A stretch of DNA of 64,000 bases, taken from contig NZ_CP020105.1 of NCBI RefSeq assembly GCF_002067135.1, positions 1,612,001-1,676,000 of the forward strand, read 5' to 3'. Below the pieces are notes generated by a model, which was not told the DNA's origin, searched no databases, and saw only the letters and a list, made by a program, of their open reading frames with translations. How positions within the stretch are numbered: the first letter of the stretch is position 1; the number at the start of each line of letters is the position of its first letter. Below, one piece after another: positions 44,638 through 54,606 of this stretch. Source of the DNA: Spirosoma rigui (lineage in GTDB: Bacteria; Bacteroidota; Bacteroidia; Cytophagales; Spirosomataceae). Both the position numbers and the translations under genes were made by a program.

Positions 44638-45255
44638 ATGAATATGAACATGACAATCAAACATACAAGCGTAACGGCTCTTGCCATCGTGGGTCTGCTG
44701 GTTGCAGGGACTTCCTGTAAAGATGACCACAACGATACGGGTCGTGAGTTCGCGCCACAGATGTATGATGCTGTTGGTTATGAGCCATACCGCCAGGTTC
44801 GGGAGAATACGATTAATCCTTACGGATTGAATATGCGTGACCCTGCCCGTGGAACGGTAGCCCGCCCAAACTATCATACAACGTTTGGAACGGGAGACAG
44901 TGCAACGACCGATTTAATGATTTACAACATTCCTAAAGACAGCCTTGGGTTGGCGGAGCGGATTTTAACAAATCCCATTGCGCAAACTGACAAGACGCTT
45001 GAGGAGGGTAAAATCCTATATGGTCGCTATTGCATTCACTGCCATGGCGAAGGTGGTAAAGGTGACGGACTTGTAGGAAAACAGTATAAAGGTGTTCCCA
45101 GCTATTCGGCTGATGCCTACAAGACGATGAATGACGGACATATCTTCCACGTCATCACGCATGGTAAGGGACGGATGTGGCCCCACGGTTCTCAGATTAC
45201 CCCCGAAGAGCGGTGGAAAATCGTACAGTACGTTCATAAATTACAGCAGGGATAA
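44638..45255 (+). CDS. actE: Alternative complex III subunit E: mono-haem cytochrome c lipoprotein
   Basis: ActE is a mono-haem cytochrome anchored by lipid at the periplasmic face. The 205-residue protein has a lipobox-type leader ending in Cys27 (LLVAGTSC). One haem motif, CIHCHGEGGKGDG, lies at 132-136, with a likely methionine ligand in GRMWPHGSQI. The start is 2 bp after the actD stop. In this operon both ActE and the N-terminal domain of ActA can carry electrons, so two mono-haem domains are available. Confidence 0.93.
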   Translation: MNMNMTIKHTSVTALAIVGLLVAGTSCKDDHNDTGREFAPQMYDAVGYEPYRQVRENTINPYGLNMRDPARGTVARPNYHTTFGTGDSATTDLMIYNIPKDSLGLAERILTNPIAQTDKTLEEGKILYGRYCIHCHGEGGKGDGLVGKQYKGVPSYSADAYKTMNDGHIFHVITHGKGRMWPHGSQITPEERWKIVQYVHKLQQG

Positions 45256-45336
45256 TAGTAGTATCGTTTCAAGTTCAGATTCGGGTTATCAGAAGACAAA
45301 CGTCAAACGCCTGAATAGGAAACAATTAACCAAAGA

Positions 45337-46647
45337 ATGGCATCGGCTCACGCAATACCGTCTTTAGACGAACAATTTGAATTTACTGCGGAATCCAAAC
45401 GTCGGCTTCTCATCGGTATCGGTGTTGGCGTAGCGTTGGTAGCAATTGGCTCGTACCTGCTGGCAGCGGGAGTCGGCAGTCATGAGACGCACGAAGTCGT
45501 CCAGGGCGCTGGCGCCAGCCATGGCGATGAAGGCGCGCACCACGCTTACAAATGGACCAACCGATTGTATGCCAACTTATGGCTGAATGCAATCTATTTC
45601 ATTGGAGCATCCGTTATTGGGATGTTCTTCATTTCCTACAACTATCTGGCACAAGCCGGATGGTCGTCGGCGTTCAAGCGTATTCCGGAGGCAATGCCTG
45701 CCTACGTATTACCGATGGGCATTGTAATTATTGCCGTCTTCTTTCTGGCTGGACATGACCTTTTCCATTGGACCAACCCTGCGCTGTTCGACAAAACGAG
45801 CGAAAGCTACGATCCTGTCATCGCTGGTAAAGCTGGTTTTCTGAATACACCTTTCTACCTGATCCGTCTGGTTATTTATATTGCATCCTGGTACCTGCTA
45901 TGGCGTATGCTACGTAGCTACTCCCTGCAGGAAGACATTCACGGCGGAACGGAGTATTACGAAAAAAGCATCAAGTTTGGTACGGCTTTCCTGGTTGTGT
46001 TTGCCGTTACATCGTCGACATCAGCTTGGGACTTTGTAATGTCCATTGACACGCACTGGTTCAGCACCATGTTCGGCTGGTATACACTGGCCAGCTGGCA
46101 CGTGACCGGACTGGCTATTATCACGCTTACGGTTGTTACGCTGAAGGAGCGTGGCTATCTTCAGATTGTTAATGACAGCCACCTGCACGATTTAGGCAAG
46201 TTCATGTTTGCTTTCAGTATATTCTGGACGTACGTATGGTTTGCGCAGTTTATGCTGATTTACTACGCTAACTTACCCGAAGAAGCAATCTATTATCGGG
46301 AGCGTTTTAGCGGATTTGGCGGTATCTACAAAGCGCCGTTTTTTATAAACATCTTGCTAAACTTTGTCTTTCCGTTCCTTGTTCTGATGACAAGGGACGC
46401 TAAGCGGACATACATCTTTTTGAAGATCGCTGCTTGGGGAATTATCGTCGGTCACTATTTCGATTTCTACACGAACATCATGCCAGGCACCGTTGGTGAG
46501 CATGCGGGTTTTGGCCCAATTGAGTTTGGTATGATCCTGATTTTTGCCTGTGGTTTTATGTGGTCTCTTTCTTCGCAGCTGGCTAAAGCTAACCTCATTG
46601 CGAAGAACCACCCGATGTTAGAAGAGACACTGCACCACGATATTTAA
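45337..46647 (+). CDS. actF: Alternative complex III subunit F: NrfD-like membrane subunit
   Basis: ActF is the second NrfD-like membrane subunit, paralogous to ActC. The 436-residue protein has about ten membrane helices, with family patterns SAWDFVMSIDTHWFSTMFGWY (in parts) and HDLGKFMFAFSIFWTYVWFAQF, and ends in a short soluble tail. It is the last act gene in this operon, and the oxidase genes follow after 20 bp. No actG homologue is seen. Confidence 0.93.
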   Translation: MASAHAIPSLDEQFEFTAESKRRLLIGIGVGVALVAIGSYLLAAGVGSHETHEVVQGAGASHGDEGAHHAYKWTNRLYANLWLNAIYFIGASVIGMFFISYNYLAQAGWSSAFKRIPEAMPAYVLPMGIVIIAVFFLAGHDLFHWTNPALFDKTSESYDPVIAGKAGFLNTPFYLIRLVIYIASWYLLWRMLRSYSLQEDIHGGTEYYEKSIKFGTAFLVVFAVTSSTSAWDFVMSIDTHWFSTMFGWYTLASWHVTGLAIITLTVVTLKERGYLQIVNDSHLHDLGKFMFAFSIFWTYVWFAQFMLIYYANLPEEAIYYRERFSGFGGIYKAPFFINILLNFVFPFLVLMTRDAKRTYIFLKIAAWGIIVGHYFDFYTNIMPGTVGEHAGFGPIEFGMILIFACGFMWSLSSQLAKANLIAKNHPMLEETLHHDI

Positions 46648-46667
46648 TCTTATAATCTGTTCAAGTC

Positions 46668-47789
46668 ATGGTTTACATAGTCGCACTGTTAGCAGTAGTT
46701 TTTCTGGGACTTGCCGCAACGGTCGTTTCCCGGATGGCGGGCGTTGTAAGAAGCGCGAGTGGCCCAGTAGACGAAGGCCGTATTGGTACGAGCAACCGTA
46801 TTAACGGTGCGCTCATGATCGTCTTTCTGGTGCTGGGTTTAGTAGGTGCTACGTGGTCTTTCCTCTATGCACGGCAGTTTTTCCTTCCCGAAGCGTCCTC
46901 AATTCATGGTCGCCGGGTAGACTTCCTGTTTTGGTTGTCGATGGGCATCATCACATTTGCCTTTGTTGTAACCAACGTTCTGTTGTTCTATTTCGCTTGG
47001 CGTTATCAGCATAAGGAAGGCCGTAAGGCGTCGTACTATCCTGAGAACCACAAGCTGGAGTTAATTTGGACAGTAATTCCGGCGGTTATTATGGCCGTTC
47101 TGGTATTTACCGGTTGGAGAGCATGGCGGGATATTATGTCCGAAGCGCCGAAAGATGCACAAGTGTTCGAAATCGTAGGTAAGCAGTTTAACTGGATTGT
47201 ACGGTATCCAGGCGTCGACGACAACAAGCTTGGTGCTTACAACTACAAGCTTATTGATAATAGTAATGACACGGGTATTGACTATACCGATGAAGCTTCA
47301 TTTGATGACTTTACCTCCACCAGCGAACTTCACATTCCGGTAAACAAGCCTATTTTACTGAAGATTCGGGCACGGGACGTGTTACACAGCGTTTTCATTC
47401 CACACATGCGGGTGAAGATGGACGCCGTACCGGGTATGCCCACTCGTTTTTGGTTCGTTGCCGATAAAACAACGGATCAAATGCGGAATGAAACGGGCAA
47501 TCAAAATTTTGGTTACGAGATTGCCTGTACCGAAGTATGTGGCCGTGGTCACTTCTCAATGCGTATCCGATTAATTGTCGAAGACGAAGCATCTTGGCAA
47601 GCCTGGTGCAAGGAGCAAAAGCCATTGCTTAGCTCTACACCTGAACTGGCAACGCGTATTCCTGAGAAGCTAAAGGCTAAGGCTGCTAAATATTTGCCTG
47701 CTGATGGGGCTGCAGCTCCTGCTGACAGTTCGACCGCGTCTATTCAGAATGCAGGTGGACTGTCTGCGATTCGCACCACAATCCGATAA
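46668..47789 (+). CDS. coxB: Cytochrome c oxidase subunit II
   Basis: Subunit II receives electrons from cytochrome c through the binuclear CuA centre. The 373-residue protein has three hydrophobic segments (N-terminal span, then two spans to residue 150) and a periplasmic cupredoxin domain. The CuA motif is CTEVCGRGHFSM near residue 285, with the partner histidine in the HSVFIPHMRVKM block. A Pro/Ala-rich tail closes the protein. It directly follows actF, so the two complexes are coexpressed. Confidence 0.95.
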   Translation: MVYIVALLAVVFLGLAATVVSRMAGVVRSASGPVDEGRIGTSNRINGALMIVFLVLGLVGATWSFLYARQFFLPEASSIHGRRVDFLFWLSMGIITFAFVVTNVLLFYFAWRYQHKEGRKASYYPENHKLELIWTVIPAVIMAVLVFTGWRAWRDIMSEAPKDAQVFEIVGKQFNWIVRYPGVDDNKLGAYNYKLIDNSNDTGIDYTDEASFDDFTSTSELHIPVNKPILLKIRARDVLHSVFIPHMRVKMDAVPGMPTRFWFVADKTTDQMRNETGNQNFGYEIACTEVCGRGHFSMRIRLIVEDEASWQAWCKEQKPLLSSTPELATRIPEKLKAKAAKYLPADGAAAPADSSTASIQNAGGLSAIRTTIR

Positions 47790-47813
47790 AATTAACTACA
47801 CAACAAACCAACT

Positions 47814-49697
47814 ATGGCGACTGCAATAGCTAATCAGGCAACCGAGGCACATGTAGCTGAGCATGAGCACCACGAGCCGCAGAGTTTTTTGCGCACGTAT
47901 ATCTTCTCAGAAGATCACAAAACGATTGCCAAGCAGTACCTGATCTCAGGTATCATCTGGTCTATCATTGGTATCAGCTTATCGGTTATCTTTCGTCTTC
48001 AGTTAGGCTTTCCAGACATGAATATGGGCTTTCTGCGTCCTATTCTTGGGAACTGGATTAACGAATCGAACAAGTTAGATCCAAACTTTTATCTGGCGCT
48101 CGTTACGATGCACGGTACCATCATGGTATTCTTCGTATTGACGGCGGGTCTTAGCGGAACGTTCTCTAACTTTCTTATCCCATTGCAGATTGGCGCACGT
48201 GACATGGCGTCGGGCTTCCTGAACATGCTTTCTTACTGGTTCTTCTTCTTGGCCAGTGTTATCATGTTTGCTTCAATGTTCATCGAAACGGGCCCTGCCG
48301 GTGGTGGTTGGGTAATATATCCGCCCTTGAGCGCACTGCCAACTGCGAGCCCTGGCGGGCAGGGTGGTATGACCATGTGGCTCATCAGTATGGCTCTGTT
48401 CATTGTGTCTCAGTTACTGGGTGGTATCAACTACATCACGACCGTCATCAACCTACGGACACGGGGTATGTCGTTCAGCAAGTTGCCACTGACGATCTGG
48501 GCATTTTTTCTAACGGCTGTTTTAGGGCTGATCTCATTCCCTGTTCTGTTATCAGCAGCGTTACTGCTTATTTTTGACCGTAGCTTCGGTACCAGTTTCT
48601 ATCTGTCCGAAATCTATATTGATGGTCAGGCATTGCCAAACGTTGGTGGTAGCCCCATTCTGTTCCAGCACTTATTCTGGTTCCTGGGTCACCCTGAAGT
48701 TTATATTGTATTGCTGCCTGCACTGGGTATGACGTCGGAGATCATTGCTACGAATTCGCGGAAGCCAATCTTCGGCTACCGGGCCATGATCGCGTCCATG
48801 ATGGGTATTGCCTTTCTCGCCTTTATTGTATGGGCTCACCACATGTTCGTAACGGGTATGAATCCATTCTTGGGTTCGATCTTCATGTTCCTGACGCTGA
48901 TCATCGCTGTTCCGTCAGCGGTTAAAGCGTTCAACTACATCACGACACTGTGGCGCGGTAATATCCGGTTTACTCCGGCCATGCTGTTCTCGATTGGTCT
49001 GGTATCATTCTTTATTTCAGGTGGTCTAACCGGTCTTATTCTGGGTAACTCGGCGTTGGATATTCAACTGCACGATACGTACTTCGTCGTTGCTCACTTC
49101 CACCTTGTTATGGGTGCTGCATCGGCTTTTGGTCTGTTGGCAGGTGTTTACCACTGGTTCCCGAAAATGTTTGGCCGGATGATGAACGAGAAGCTTGGCT
49201 ACGTTCACTTCTGGTTGACTTTCATAGGAATCTATTTGGTGTTCTTCCCAATGCACTATGTGGGTATCGCTGGTTTCCCCCGCCGTTACTATGCGTTCAC
49301 GAGCTATGATTTCACGAAGAATATCTTCGCTGATATGAACAGCTTTATTAGTCTTGCTGCCGTATTTACATTCACAGCTCAGTGGATCTTTATCTACAAC
49401 TTTGTGAATAGCCTGATTCGCGGTAAGAAAGCAACGCAGAACCCGTGGAAGTCAAACACGCTTGAGTGGACGACACCTATCGAACCAGGTCATGGTAACT
49501 GGCCAGGCGAGATCCCTGCCGTATATCGCTGGCCATATGATTACAGCAAACCAGGAGCAAAGGATGATTTCATCCCACAAAACGTTCCTTATTCGCAGAC
49601 GCCAGAATCTAATCTTCCCCACGAGAATGAATTAATCTCGCTGGAAAAAGAGATCGAGGCACAAAACCTCAATGATCAGTTCAAGCAGCCTCACTGA
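47814..49697 (+). CDS. coxA: Cytochrome c oxidase subunit I
   Basis: Subunit I holds haem a, haem a3 and CuB, where oxygen is reduced. The 627-residue protein has about 12-14 helices. The redox ligands are visible: TMHGT (low-spin haem), GHPEVYI with the crosslinked Tyr, the paired WAHHMF histidines, and HDTYFVVAHFHLVMG. The tyrosine in HPEVY places it in the A-type (aa3) family. It overlaps ctaA by 26 bp. Confidence 0.96.
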   Translation: MATAIANQATEAHVAEHEHHEPQSFLRTYIFSEDHKTIAKQYLISGIIWSIIGISLSVIFRLQLGFPDMNMGFLRPILGNWINESNKLDPNFYLALVTMHGTIMVFFVLTAGLSGTFSNFLIPLQIGARDMASGFLNMLSYWFFFLASVIMFASMFIETGPAGGGWVIYPPLSALPTASPGGQGGMTMWLISMALFIVSQLLGGINYITTVINLRTRGMSFSKLPLTIWAFFLTAVLGLISFPVLLSAALLLIFDRSFGTSFYLSEIYIDGQALPNVGGSPILFQHLFWFLGHPEVYIVLLPALGMTSEIIATNSRKPIFGYRAMIASMMGIAFLAFIVWAHHMFVTGMNPFLGSIFMFLTLIIAVPSAVKAFNYITTLWRGNIRFTPAMLFSIGLVSFFISGGLTGLILGNSALDIQLHDTYFVVAHFHLVMGAASAFGLLAGVYHWFPKMFGRMMNEKLGYVHFWLTFIGIYLVFFPMHYVGIAGFPRRYYAFTSYDFTKNIFADMNSFISLAAVFTFTAQWIFIYNFVNSLIRGKKATQNPWKSNTLEWTTPIEPGHGNWPGEIPAVYRWPYDYSKPGAKDDFIPQNVPYSQTPESNLPHENELISLEKEIEAQNLNDQFKQPH

Positions 49698-50691
49698 TAA
49701 GCAGTCACAACGATTCCGGAGCCTGGCTCTCCTGACAGTAATTACCATTTACCTGCTAGTTTTGGCAGGAGGTATTGTCAGAGGGACTGGCTCCGGGATG
49801 GGTTGCCCCGACTGGCCAAAGTGTTTTGGACGTTGGATCCCTCCAACCGAAATCTCTCAGCTACCGCCTAACTATCAACAGATATACGGGGCCAAGCTAA
49901 AAGGAGAGATTGAATTCAACGCAGTGAAGACTTGGATTGAATACATCAATCGCTTGTTAGGCGCCTTCTCTGGCTTTCTGGTACTGGCCACTCTTGTGGC
50001 ATCCCTCTCTTATCTCCGCAAAGACCGGTCTATTGTTTGGGGAAGTCTTGCTGCCTTTATTCTGATCGGAGCAAATGCCTGGCTAGGTTCTCGTGTTGTT
50101 GCAACAGAATTGGCGCAATACATGATTACTCTACACTTATTGCTTGCCTTAATGGTCGTAGCTGCTCTACTATTTGTGCTGGTACGGTCGGGCGCTATAA
50201 GTCAGGAGACCCCCCGGAACTTTAGAAGCAGCAAGACAATCAATCAACTGTTACTAGTAACTGTCGTGTTGACTATAGGGCAGGTGTTACTGGGCACGCA
50301 GGTACGGGACGCATTGAATGAGGTGGTAAAGCGAATTGGATACGCACAACGTGATTACTGGATTGAAGGATTGGACTGGCGTTTCTACGTGCACAGGTCT
50401 TTTTCGTTAGTTATACTTGGGCTTCACGTCGCTTTTATCTATCAATTGACTAAAGCATACCGGACTGGCGCTTTAGCAAGTCTGGGAAAAGCATTGATCG
50501 GGTTGGTAGTCGCCGAAATAGGGACGGGTATCGTTATGGCCTATTTCGGTGTTCCGGCCATTGCACAACCGACACATTTATTTCTAGCTGTACTAATGGT
50601 GGGTGTACAGTTTATAATCTGGTTGTTATTACATCCAGCATTAAGTTCACCAGAACGGGTTATTGACACCGCCCGTCTACAGAAAATCTGA
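49672..50691 (+). CDS. ctaA: Haem A synthase
   Basis: CtaA oxidises the methyl group of haem O to make haem A. The 339-residue membrane protein has the N-terminal motif LAGGIVRGTGSGMGCPDWPKC, with conserved cysteines, and about eight helices with paired histidines (HLLLALMV, HRSFSLVILGLHV, and a later TH). The ATG at 49672 lies within coxA, so the two genes are coupled. It serves the oxidase encoded upstream. Confidence 0.93.
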   Translation: MISSSSLTDKQSQRFRSLALLTVITIYLLVLAGGIVRGTGSGMGCPDWPKCFGRWIPPTEISQLPPNYQQIYGAKLKGEIEFNAVKTWIEYINRLLGAFSGFLVLATLVASLSYLRKDRSIVWGSLAAFILIGANAWLGSRVVATELAQYMITLHLLLALMVVAALLFVLVRSGAISQETPRNFRSSKTINQLLLVTVVLTIGQVLLGTQVRDALNEVVKRIGYAQRDYWIEGLDWRFYVHRSFSLVILGLHVAFIYQLTKAYRTGALASLGKALIGLVVAEIGTGIVMAYFGVPAIAQPTHLFLAVLMVGVQFIIWLLLHPALSSPERVIDTARLQKI

Positions 50692-50692
50692 A

Positions 50693-51571
50693 ATGGATAA
50701 AGCAATTAGGTTAAGCGTTATTAATGCGAAAGCTAAAGCCTATATAGAGCTTATTAAACTCAAGCTTACCCTCGCCGTTGTCTTTTCTGGCTTATTCGGC
50801 TACTGTTTAGCCGTTAACACCGTAGTTTGGTGGAAGCTGATTGTCCTTGGGTTGGCATCTATTGCTATTACAGGGGCCGCTAATATCATCAACCAAATCA
50901 TTGAGAAGGAGTCGGACAAGGTAATGAAGCGTACAGCAGGACGCCCCCTTCCGACAGGTCGCCTGACAGTTAAAGAGGCAGCTATTTTTGCCTTTATCCT
51001 CTTCAGCGTTTCTTGCTATCTATTTGTAGAGGTTTTTAATGTACGGGCCGCTGCTTTGGCTGTGCTGTCGCTACTTCTTTATGGGTTTGTTTATACACCC
51101 TTAAAAACGAAAGGACAGGTGGCTGTTTGGGTTGGAGCGTTGCCCGGCGCGTTTCCGCCCATGATCGGCTGGGTTGCAGCAACGAACCACTATGGGTGGG
51201 AGCCTGGAATCCTGTTTGCCATTCAATTTTTCTGGCAGTTTCCCCACTTCTGGTCTATTGGCTGGCTTGCCTTTGATGAGTACAAAAAGGTGGGAATTCA
51301 GATGATGCCCGGCGACAGTAAAAACACAGATACAGCTTTTCGGATTATGATCTATACGCTGTTTCTGATTCCGATTGGCTGGTTACCATACATGCTGGGT
51401 ATGACCGGGATTAATTCGGCAATGGTGGCCATGATTGGCGGAATCTTGTTCCTTGCCCAGACGTTTCACTTAATGAGAACCTGTACAGACAAGGCGGCAT
51501 TGCAAATGATGTTTGGATCGTTGCTCTACCTGCCTGTTGTGCAAATTGTTTACTTGATCGATAAAGTATAA
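50693..51571 (+). CDS. ctaB: Protohaem IX farnesyltransferase (haem O synthase)
   Basis: CtaB transfers a farnesyl group to haem B to make haem O, the substrate of CtaA. The 292-residue UbiA-type prenyltransferase has the Asp-rich motif NIINQIIEKESDKVMKRTAGR (in parts) followed by PLPTGRL, and the second YKKVGIQMMPGDSK motif. About nine helices are predicted. The ATG at 50693, 2 bp after the ctaA stop, is taken as the start. A TTG at 50663 lies within ctaA. Confidence 0.94.
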   Translation: MDKAIRLSVINAKAKAYIELIKLKLTLAVVFSGLFGYCLAVNTVVWWKLIVLGLASIAITGAANIINQIIEKESDKVMKRTAGRPLPTGRLTVKEAAIFAFILFSVSCYLFVEVFNVRAAALAVLSLLLYGFVYTPLKTKGQVAVWVGALPGAFPPMIGWVAATNHYGWEPGILFAIQFFWQFPHFWSIGWLAFDEYKKVGIQMMPGDSKNTDTAFRIMIYTLFLIPIGWLPYMLGMTGINSAMVAMIGGILFLAQTFHLMRTCTDKAALQMMFGSLLYLPVVQIVYLIDKV

Positions 51572-51577
51572 CAGACC

Positions 51578-52168
51578 ATGAGTGAAGTAATAAATGATTT
51601 TTCAGTGATTGAGGAGCCGGAAGAGACTCTCTCGATGAACCCCAAAAAATTCATCCTTTGGTTGTTCATCGTTAGTATCATAATGCTCTTCGCGGCCATG
51701 ACGAGTGCCTATCTGGTCCGTCGGGCTGAAGGTAACTGGCTGGATTATACAGTTCCGGCGGTATTTGCCTATAGCTCGATTGTATTGGTTGCAAGTAGCC
51801 TAACAATGCACTGGGCGTACATTGCTGCAAAAAAAGACAACTTTAGAAGTCTTAAGATAGCAATTACCATTACTTTTGCGCTTGGAATGGCTTTCCTGTA
51901 CATGCAGTTTCAGGGATGGGTTCAATTGGTGGATCAAAACGTTTTTTTCGTTGGTAACCCAGCTGGCTCGTTCATGTACATCTTCACAGGTTTGCACGCA
52001 TTCCACCTGATTTCGGGACTTATTGTGCTGGTCTTTGCACTGGTTGCTGCTTTTCGAATGAAAGTTCATGCCAAAAACATGAACCAAATTGAGATTGCAG
52101 CTTCGTACTGGCATTTTCTGGACATTTTGTGGTTGTATTTATATTTCTTTTTGGTTTATTTTCATTGA
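51578..52168 (+). CDS. Cytochrome c oxidase subunit III, short form
   Basis: This 196-residue protein has five helices and the CoxIII end YWHFLDILWLYLYFFLVYF. The FYM-like FTGLHAFHLISGLIVL block is also diagnostic. Short subunit III proteins without the first two helices are common in Bacteroidota and are paired with a longer one, as here. It starts 6 bp after ctaB and ends 15 bp before the second gene. Confidence 0.9.
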   Translation: MSEVINDFSVIEEPEETLSMNPKKFILWLFIVSIIMLFAAMTSAYLVRRAEGNWLDYTVPAVFAYSSIVLVASSLTMHWAYIAAKKDNFRSLKIAITITFALGMAFLYMQFQGWVQLVDQNVFFVGNPAGSFMYIFTGLHAFHLISGLIVLVFALVAAFRMKVHAKNMNQIEIAASYWHFLDILWLYLYFFLVYFH

Positions 52169-52183
52169 TAATCTTCTAGACGC

Positions 52184-52978
52184 ATGGCGGCTACTGCGAC
52201 GAACCCCGTAGCAACAGATTCGACACAAACGTTTGACAAAAAGTCCTGGATGGGCGGTGTCGAACCGATGAATGCCAGTTATGGCAAGTTGATGATGTGG
52301 TTTTTTCTGATTTCAGATACATTCACTTTCTCAGCGTTGCTGGTGACTTATGGTCTGATTCGTTACAGCTATCCGTCCTGGGATCCGGCTATATACGGAG
52401 AGGTTTTCCAATTTTCGAATTTGTATTGGCCCACCCCGGAAAAAGTATACAACTCGGTACCTTTCCTGCATGGTGTTGATCTCCCGCTGATCTTCGTGGG
52501 TATCATGACCTTTATTCTCATCTTCAGTAGTGTTACTATGGTATTGGCGGTTGAAGCCGGTCACCGGATGGACAAGAAAGATGTTGAGAAGTACATGTTA
52601 TGGACGATTCTCGGTGGTTTTACCTTCCTGGGTAGCCAGGCGTGGGAGTGGAGCCACTTTATCCACGGAACTGAGCAGGGAACGGTAATCAGCGAACTGG
52701 TAAATGGTCAAACGATTCAGCGTACTATCTTCGGCGCTAACCTCGTCGAAAACCAATACGGTCCCCCAGCTTTTGCCGACCTGTTTTTCTTCATCACGGG
52801 TTTCCACGGAACGCACGTATTGAGCGGAGTTGTTTTGAATATCCTGATATTCTACCGGTCTGCTACGGGTCTTTACGACCGTCGGGGCCACTATGAGATG
52901 GTTGAAAAAGTAGGTCTTTACTGGCACTTTGTTGACCTTGTTTGGGTATTTGTATTCACCTTCTTCTATCTGGTCTGA
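52184..52978 (+). CDS. Cytochrome c oxidase subunit III, second copy
   Basis: This is the longer (264-residue) subunit III. It has the FITGFHGTHVLSGVVLNILIF and WHFVDLVWVFVFTFFYL blocks and about six helices. The 52184 start is preceded by a short Ala/Thr-rich N-terminus. Both copies are retained in the operon and may assemble as alternative or joint subunits of the same enzyme. Confidence 0.92.
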   Translation: MAATATNPVATDSTQTFDKKSWMGGVEPMNASYGKLMMWFFLISDTFTFSALLVTYGLIRYSYPSWDPAIYGEVFQFSNLYWPTPEKVYNSVPFLHGVDLPLIFVGIMTFILIFSSVTMVLAVEAGHRMDKKDVEKYMLWTILGGFTFLGSQAWEWSHFIHGTEQGTVISELVNGQTIQRTIFGANLVENQYGPPAFADLFFFITGFHGTHVLSGVVLNILIFYRSATGLYDRRGHYEMVEKVGLYWHFVDLVWVFVFTFFYLV

Positions 52979-52995
52979 TTAGACAGACAATAACA

Positions 52996-53331
52996 ATGGC
53001 TGATAACACACACAATCACGACGCACACGGACACGGAGGTACAGAAATTCCACCAGCAAATACTGGGGTGATCTGGCGGACATTTATTATCCTGTCTGTA
53101 ATTACCGCCTTTGAATTTACGCTGGCTTATGTAATGAAAGCCGGTGGACTGCGCACCTCGATCTTTGTAGGAATGACCCTGGTAAAGGCGTTCTACATTG
53201 TCGGCGAGTTTATGCACTTGAAGCACGAAGTAAAAAGCCTGATTTGGGCTATCACCATTCCAGTCCTGTTTATTGTCTGGTTGCTGATTGCATTGATGAC
53301 AGAAGGCGGTTCGATATTCGAACTTAGGTAA
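52996..53331 (+). CDS. Cytochrome c oxidase subunit IV-like protein
   Basis: This 111-residue protein has a His-rich N-terminus (MADNTHNHDAHGHGG) and three helices, including YIVGEFMHLKHEVKSLIW, typical of the bacterial subunit IV (CtaF-like) family. It stabilises the oxidase. The ATG at 52996 was chosen over the upstream frame because the extension would begin inside the preceding gene. It ends 1 bp before the SCO gene. Confidence 0.85.
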   Translation: MADNTHNHDAHGHGGTEIPPANTGVIWRTFIILSVITAFEFTLAYVMKAGGLRTSIFVGMTLVKAFYIVGEFMHLKHEVKSLIWAITIPVLFIVWLLIALMTEGGSIFELR

Positions 53332-53332
53332 T

Positions 53333-54043
53333 ATGACAAAAACTCAAAAAGCCGGGATCCTGCTCACTACGCTGCTGGTCCCGGCTTTGCTGTATGTATT
53401 CCTCCGGTTTTTTACCGAGAACCACTACGTTCTACCCCGTTTTCTACCCAAAATTGACTCTACGCGGGGAGAGCCTTTACTGGGACCGGTAAAGCTGGCA
53501 GATGGCAGTGTAGTAACGGATACGGTATATAATATCATACCTCCATTCAGCCTGATTGATCAGGATGGTAAAACGGTTGATCAATCCATTGTTAAGGGTA
53601 AAATTTACGTAGCGAGCTTTTTCTTCACCCGTTGTGGTACCGTATGCCCCCGTATCTCTTCGCAACTCACACGCGTCCAGGACATCTTCCGGGCTAACCC
53701 AAGCATTGTGTTCCTGTCACATTCGGTTGATCCTGAACATGACCGGCCTGCCCAACTCAAAGCTTACGCGAAAAAGTACGAAGCGATACCGGGTAAATGG
53801 TATTTCTTAACGGGAAACAAAGCAGACATCTATAAATTGGCCATGCGAGGCTATTACCTTCCGGCGGTCGATGCAGGGGTTAAGGATGGCAATCCGGACG
53901 AAACTTTTATTCATAGCGAAAAGTTGGTATTAGTAGACAAACAAGGCATTGTCAGAGGTTTCTACGACGGGACCGACAAAGAAGATGTGGATCGGTTAGT
54001 TCTGGAAATCAGAGTCTTGCTTGATATTTACAGCAAAGAATAA
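53333..54043 (+). CDS. SCO-family copper chaperone
   Basis: SCO proteins load copper into the CuA centre of subunit II. The 236-residue protein has an N-terminal anchor, a thioredoxin fold, and the copper motif CGTVC (C101, C105) with the ligand histidine H194 in ETFIHSEKL. It starts 1 bp after the subunit IV stop. Copper for the coxB centre is probably delivered by this protein. Confidence 0.93.
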   Translation: MTKTQKAGILLTTLLVPALLYVFLRFFTENHYVLPRFLPKIDSTRGEPLLGPVKLADGSVVTDTVYNIIPPFSLIDQDGKTVDQSIVKGKIYVASFFFTRCGTVCPRISSQLTRVQDIFRANPSIVFLSHSVDPEHDRPAQLKAYAKKYEAIPGKWYFLTGNKADIYKLAMRGYYLPAVDAGVKDGNPDETFIHSEKLVLVDKQGIVRGFYDGTDKEDVDRLVLEIRVLLDIYSKE

Positions 54044-54052
54044 TTCACTACG

Positions 54053-54595
54053 ATGGAAACGCTTCAACCGGTTCAGGAACAAAAAGCAAGCCGGGTTATA
54101 AACATCCTGTCGATCGCTATTCCAATCGCTGTAGCCGTTATGCTGGGCATACGACAGAAGGTAGATCTGGGAAGCTGGACATCTTATTTGCCGCATGTCA
54201 ATGCAGTTATCAATTCCATCACGGCGGTGTTGTTGTTGATGGGTCTGTACTTCATTCGTCGGAAGAATGTGGTAGCGCATAAACGTACAATGCTATCGGC
54301 TTTCGTACTCGGGTCGCTGTTTCTGGTGTGTTATATCCTCTATCACATTACCCACGAGTCGACACCTTTTGGTGGGCAGGGCTGGATCCGGCCGATTTAT
54401 TATTTCCTCTTGATCTCACACATTGTATTGTCAATCGTGGTCGTGTGGTTTGTATTGCGGGCGGTTTATTTCGCGTTGAGTGGTCAGATTGCGCGGCACA
54501 AACGAACCGTAAAATACACGTTCCCTATATGGTTGTATGTTAGTATCACAGGCGTCGTTGTCTACTTACTGATTGCACCCTATTACCAACATTAA
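54053..54595 (+). CDS. DUF420 membrane protein
   Basis: This 180-residue protein has five hydrophobic spans and belongs to the DUF420 family, which is usually encoded beside SCO and oxidase genes. Conserved features are NAVINSITAVLLLMGLYFIRRK and HKRTM (histidine after the second helix), and the later HITHESTPFGGQG. The function is unknown. It is presumed to help oxidase assembly because of its constant neighbours. Confidence 0.88.
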   Translation: METLQPVQEQKASRVINILSIAIPIAVAVMLGIRQKVDLGSWTSYLPHVNAVINSITAVLLLMGLYFIRRKNVVAHKRTMLSAFVLGSLFLVCYILYHITHESTPFGGQGWIRPIYYFLLISHIVLSIVVVWFVLRAVYFALSGQIARHKRTVKYTFPIWLYVSITGVVVYLLIAPYYQH

Positions 54596-54606
54596 ATGAA
54601 ACGGTA

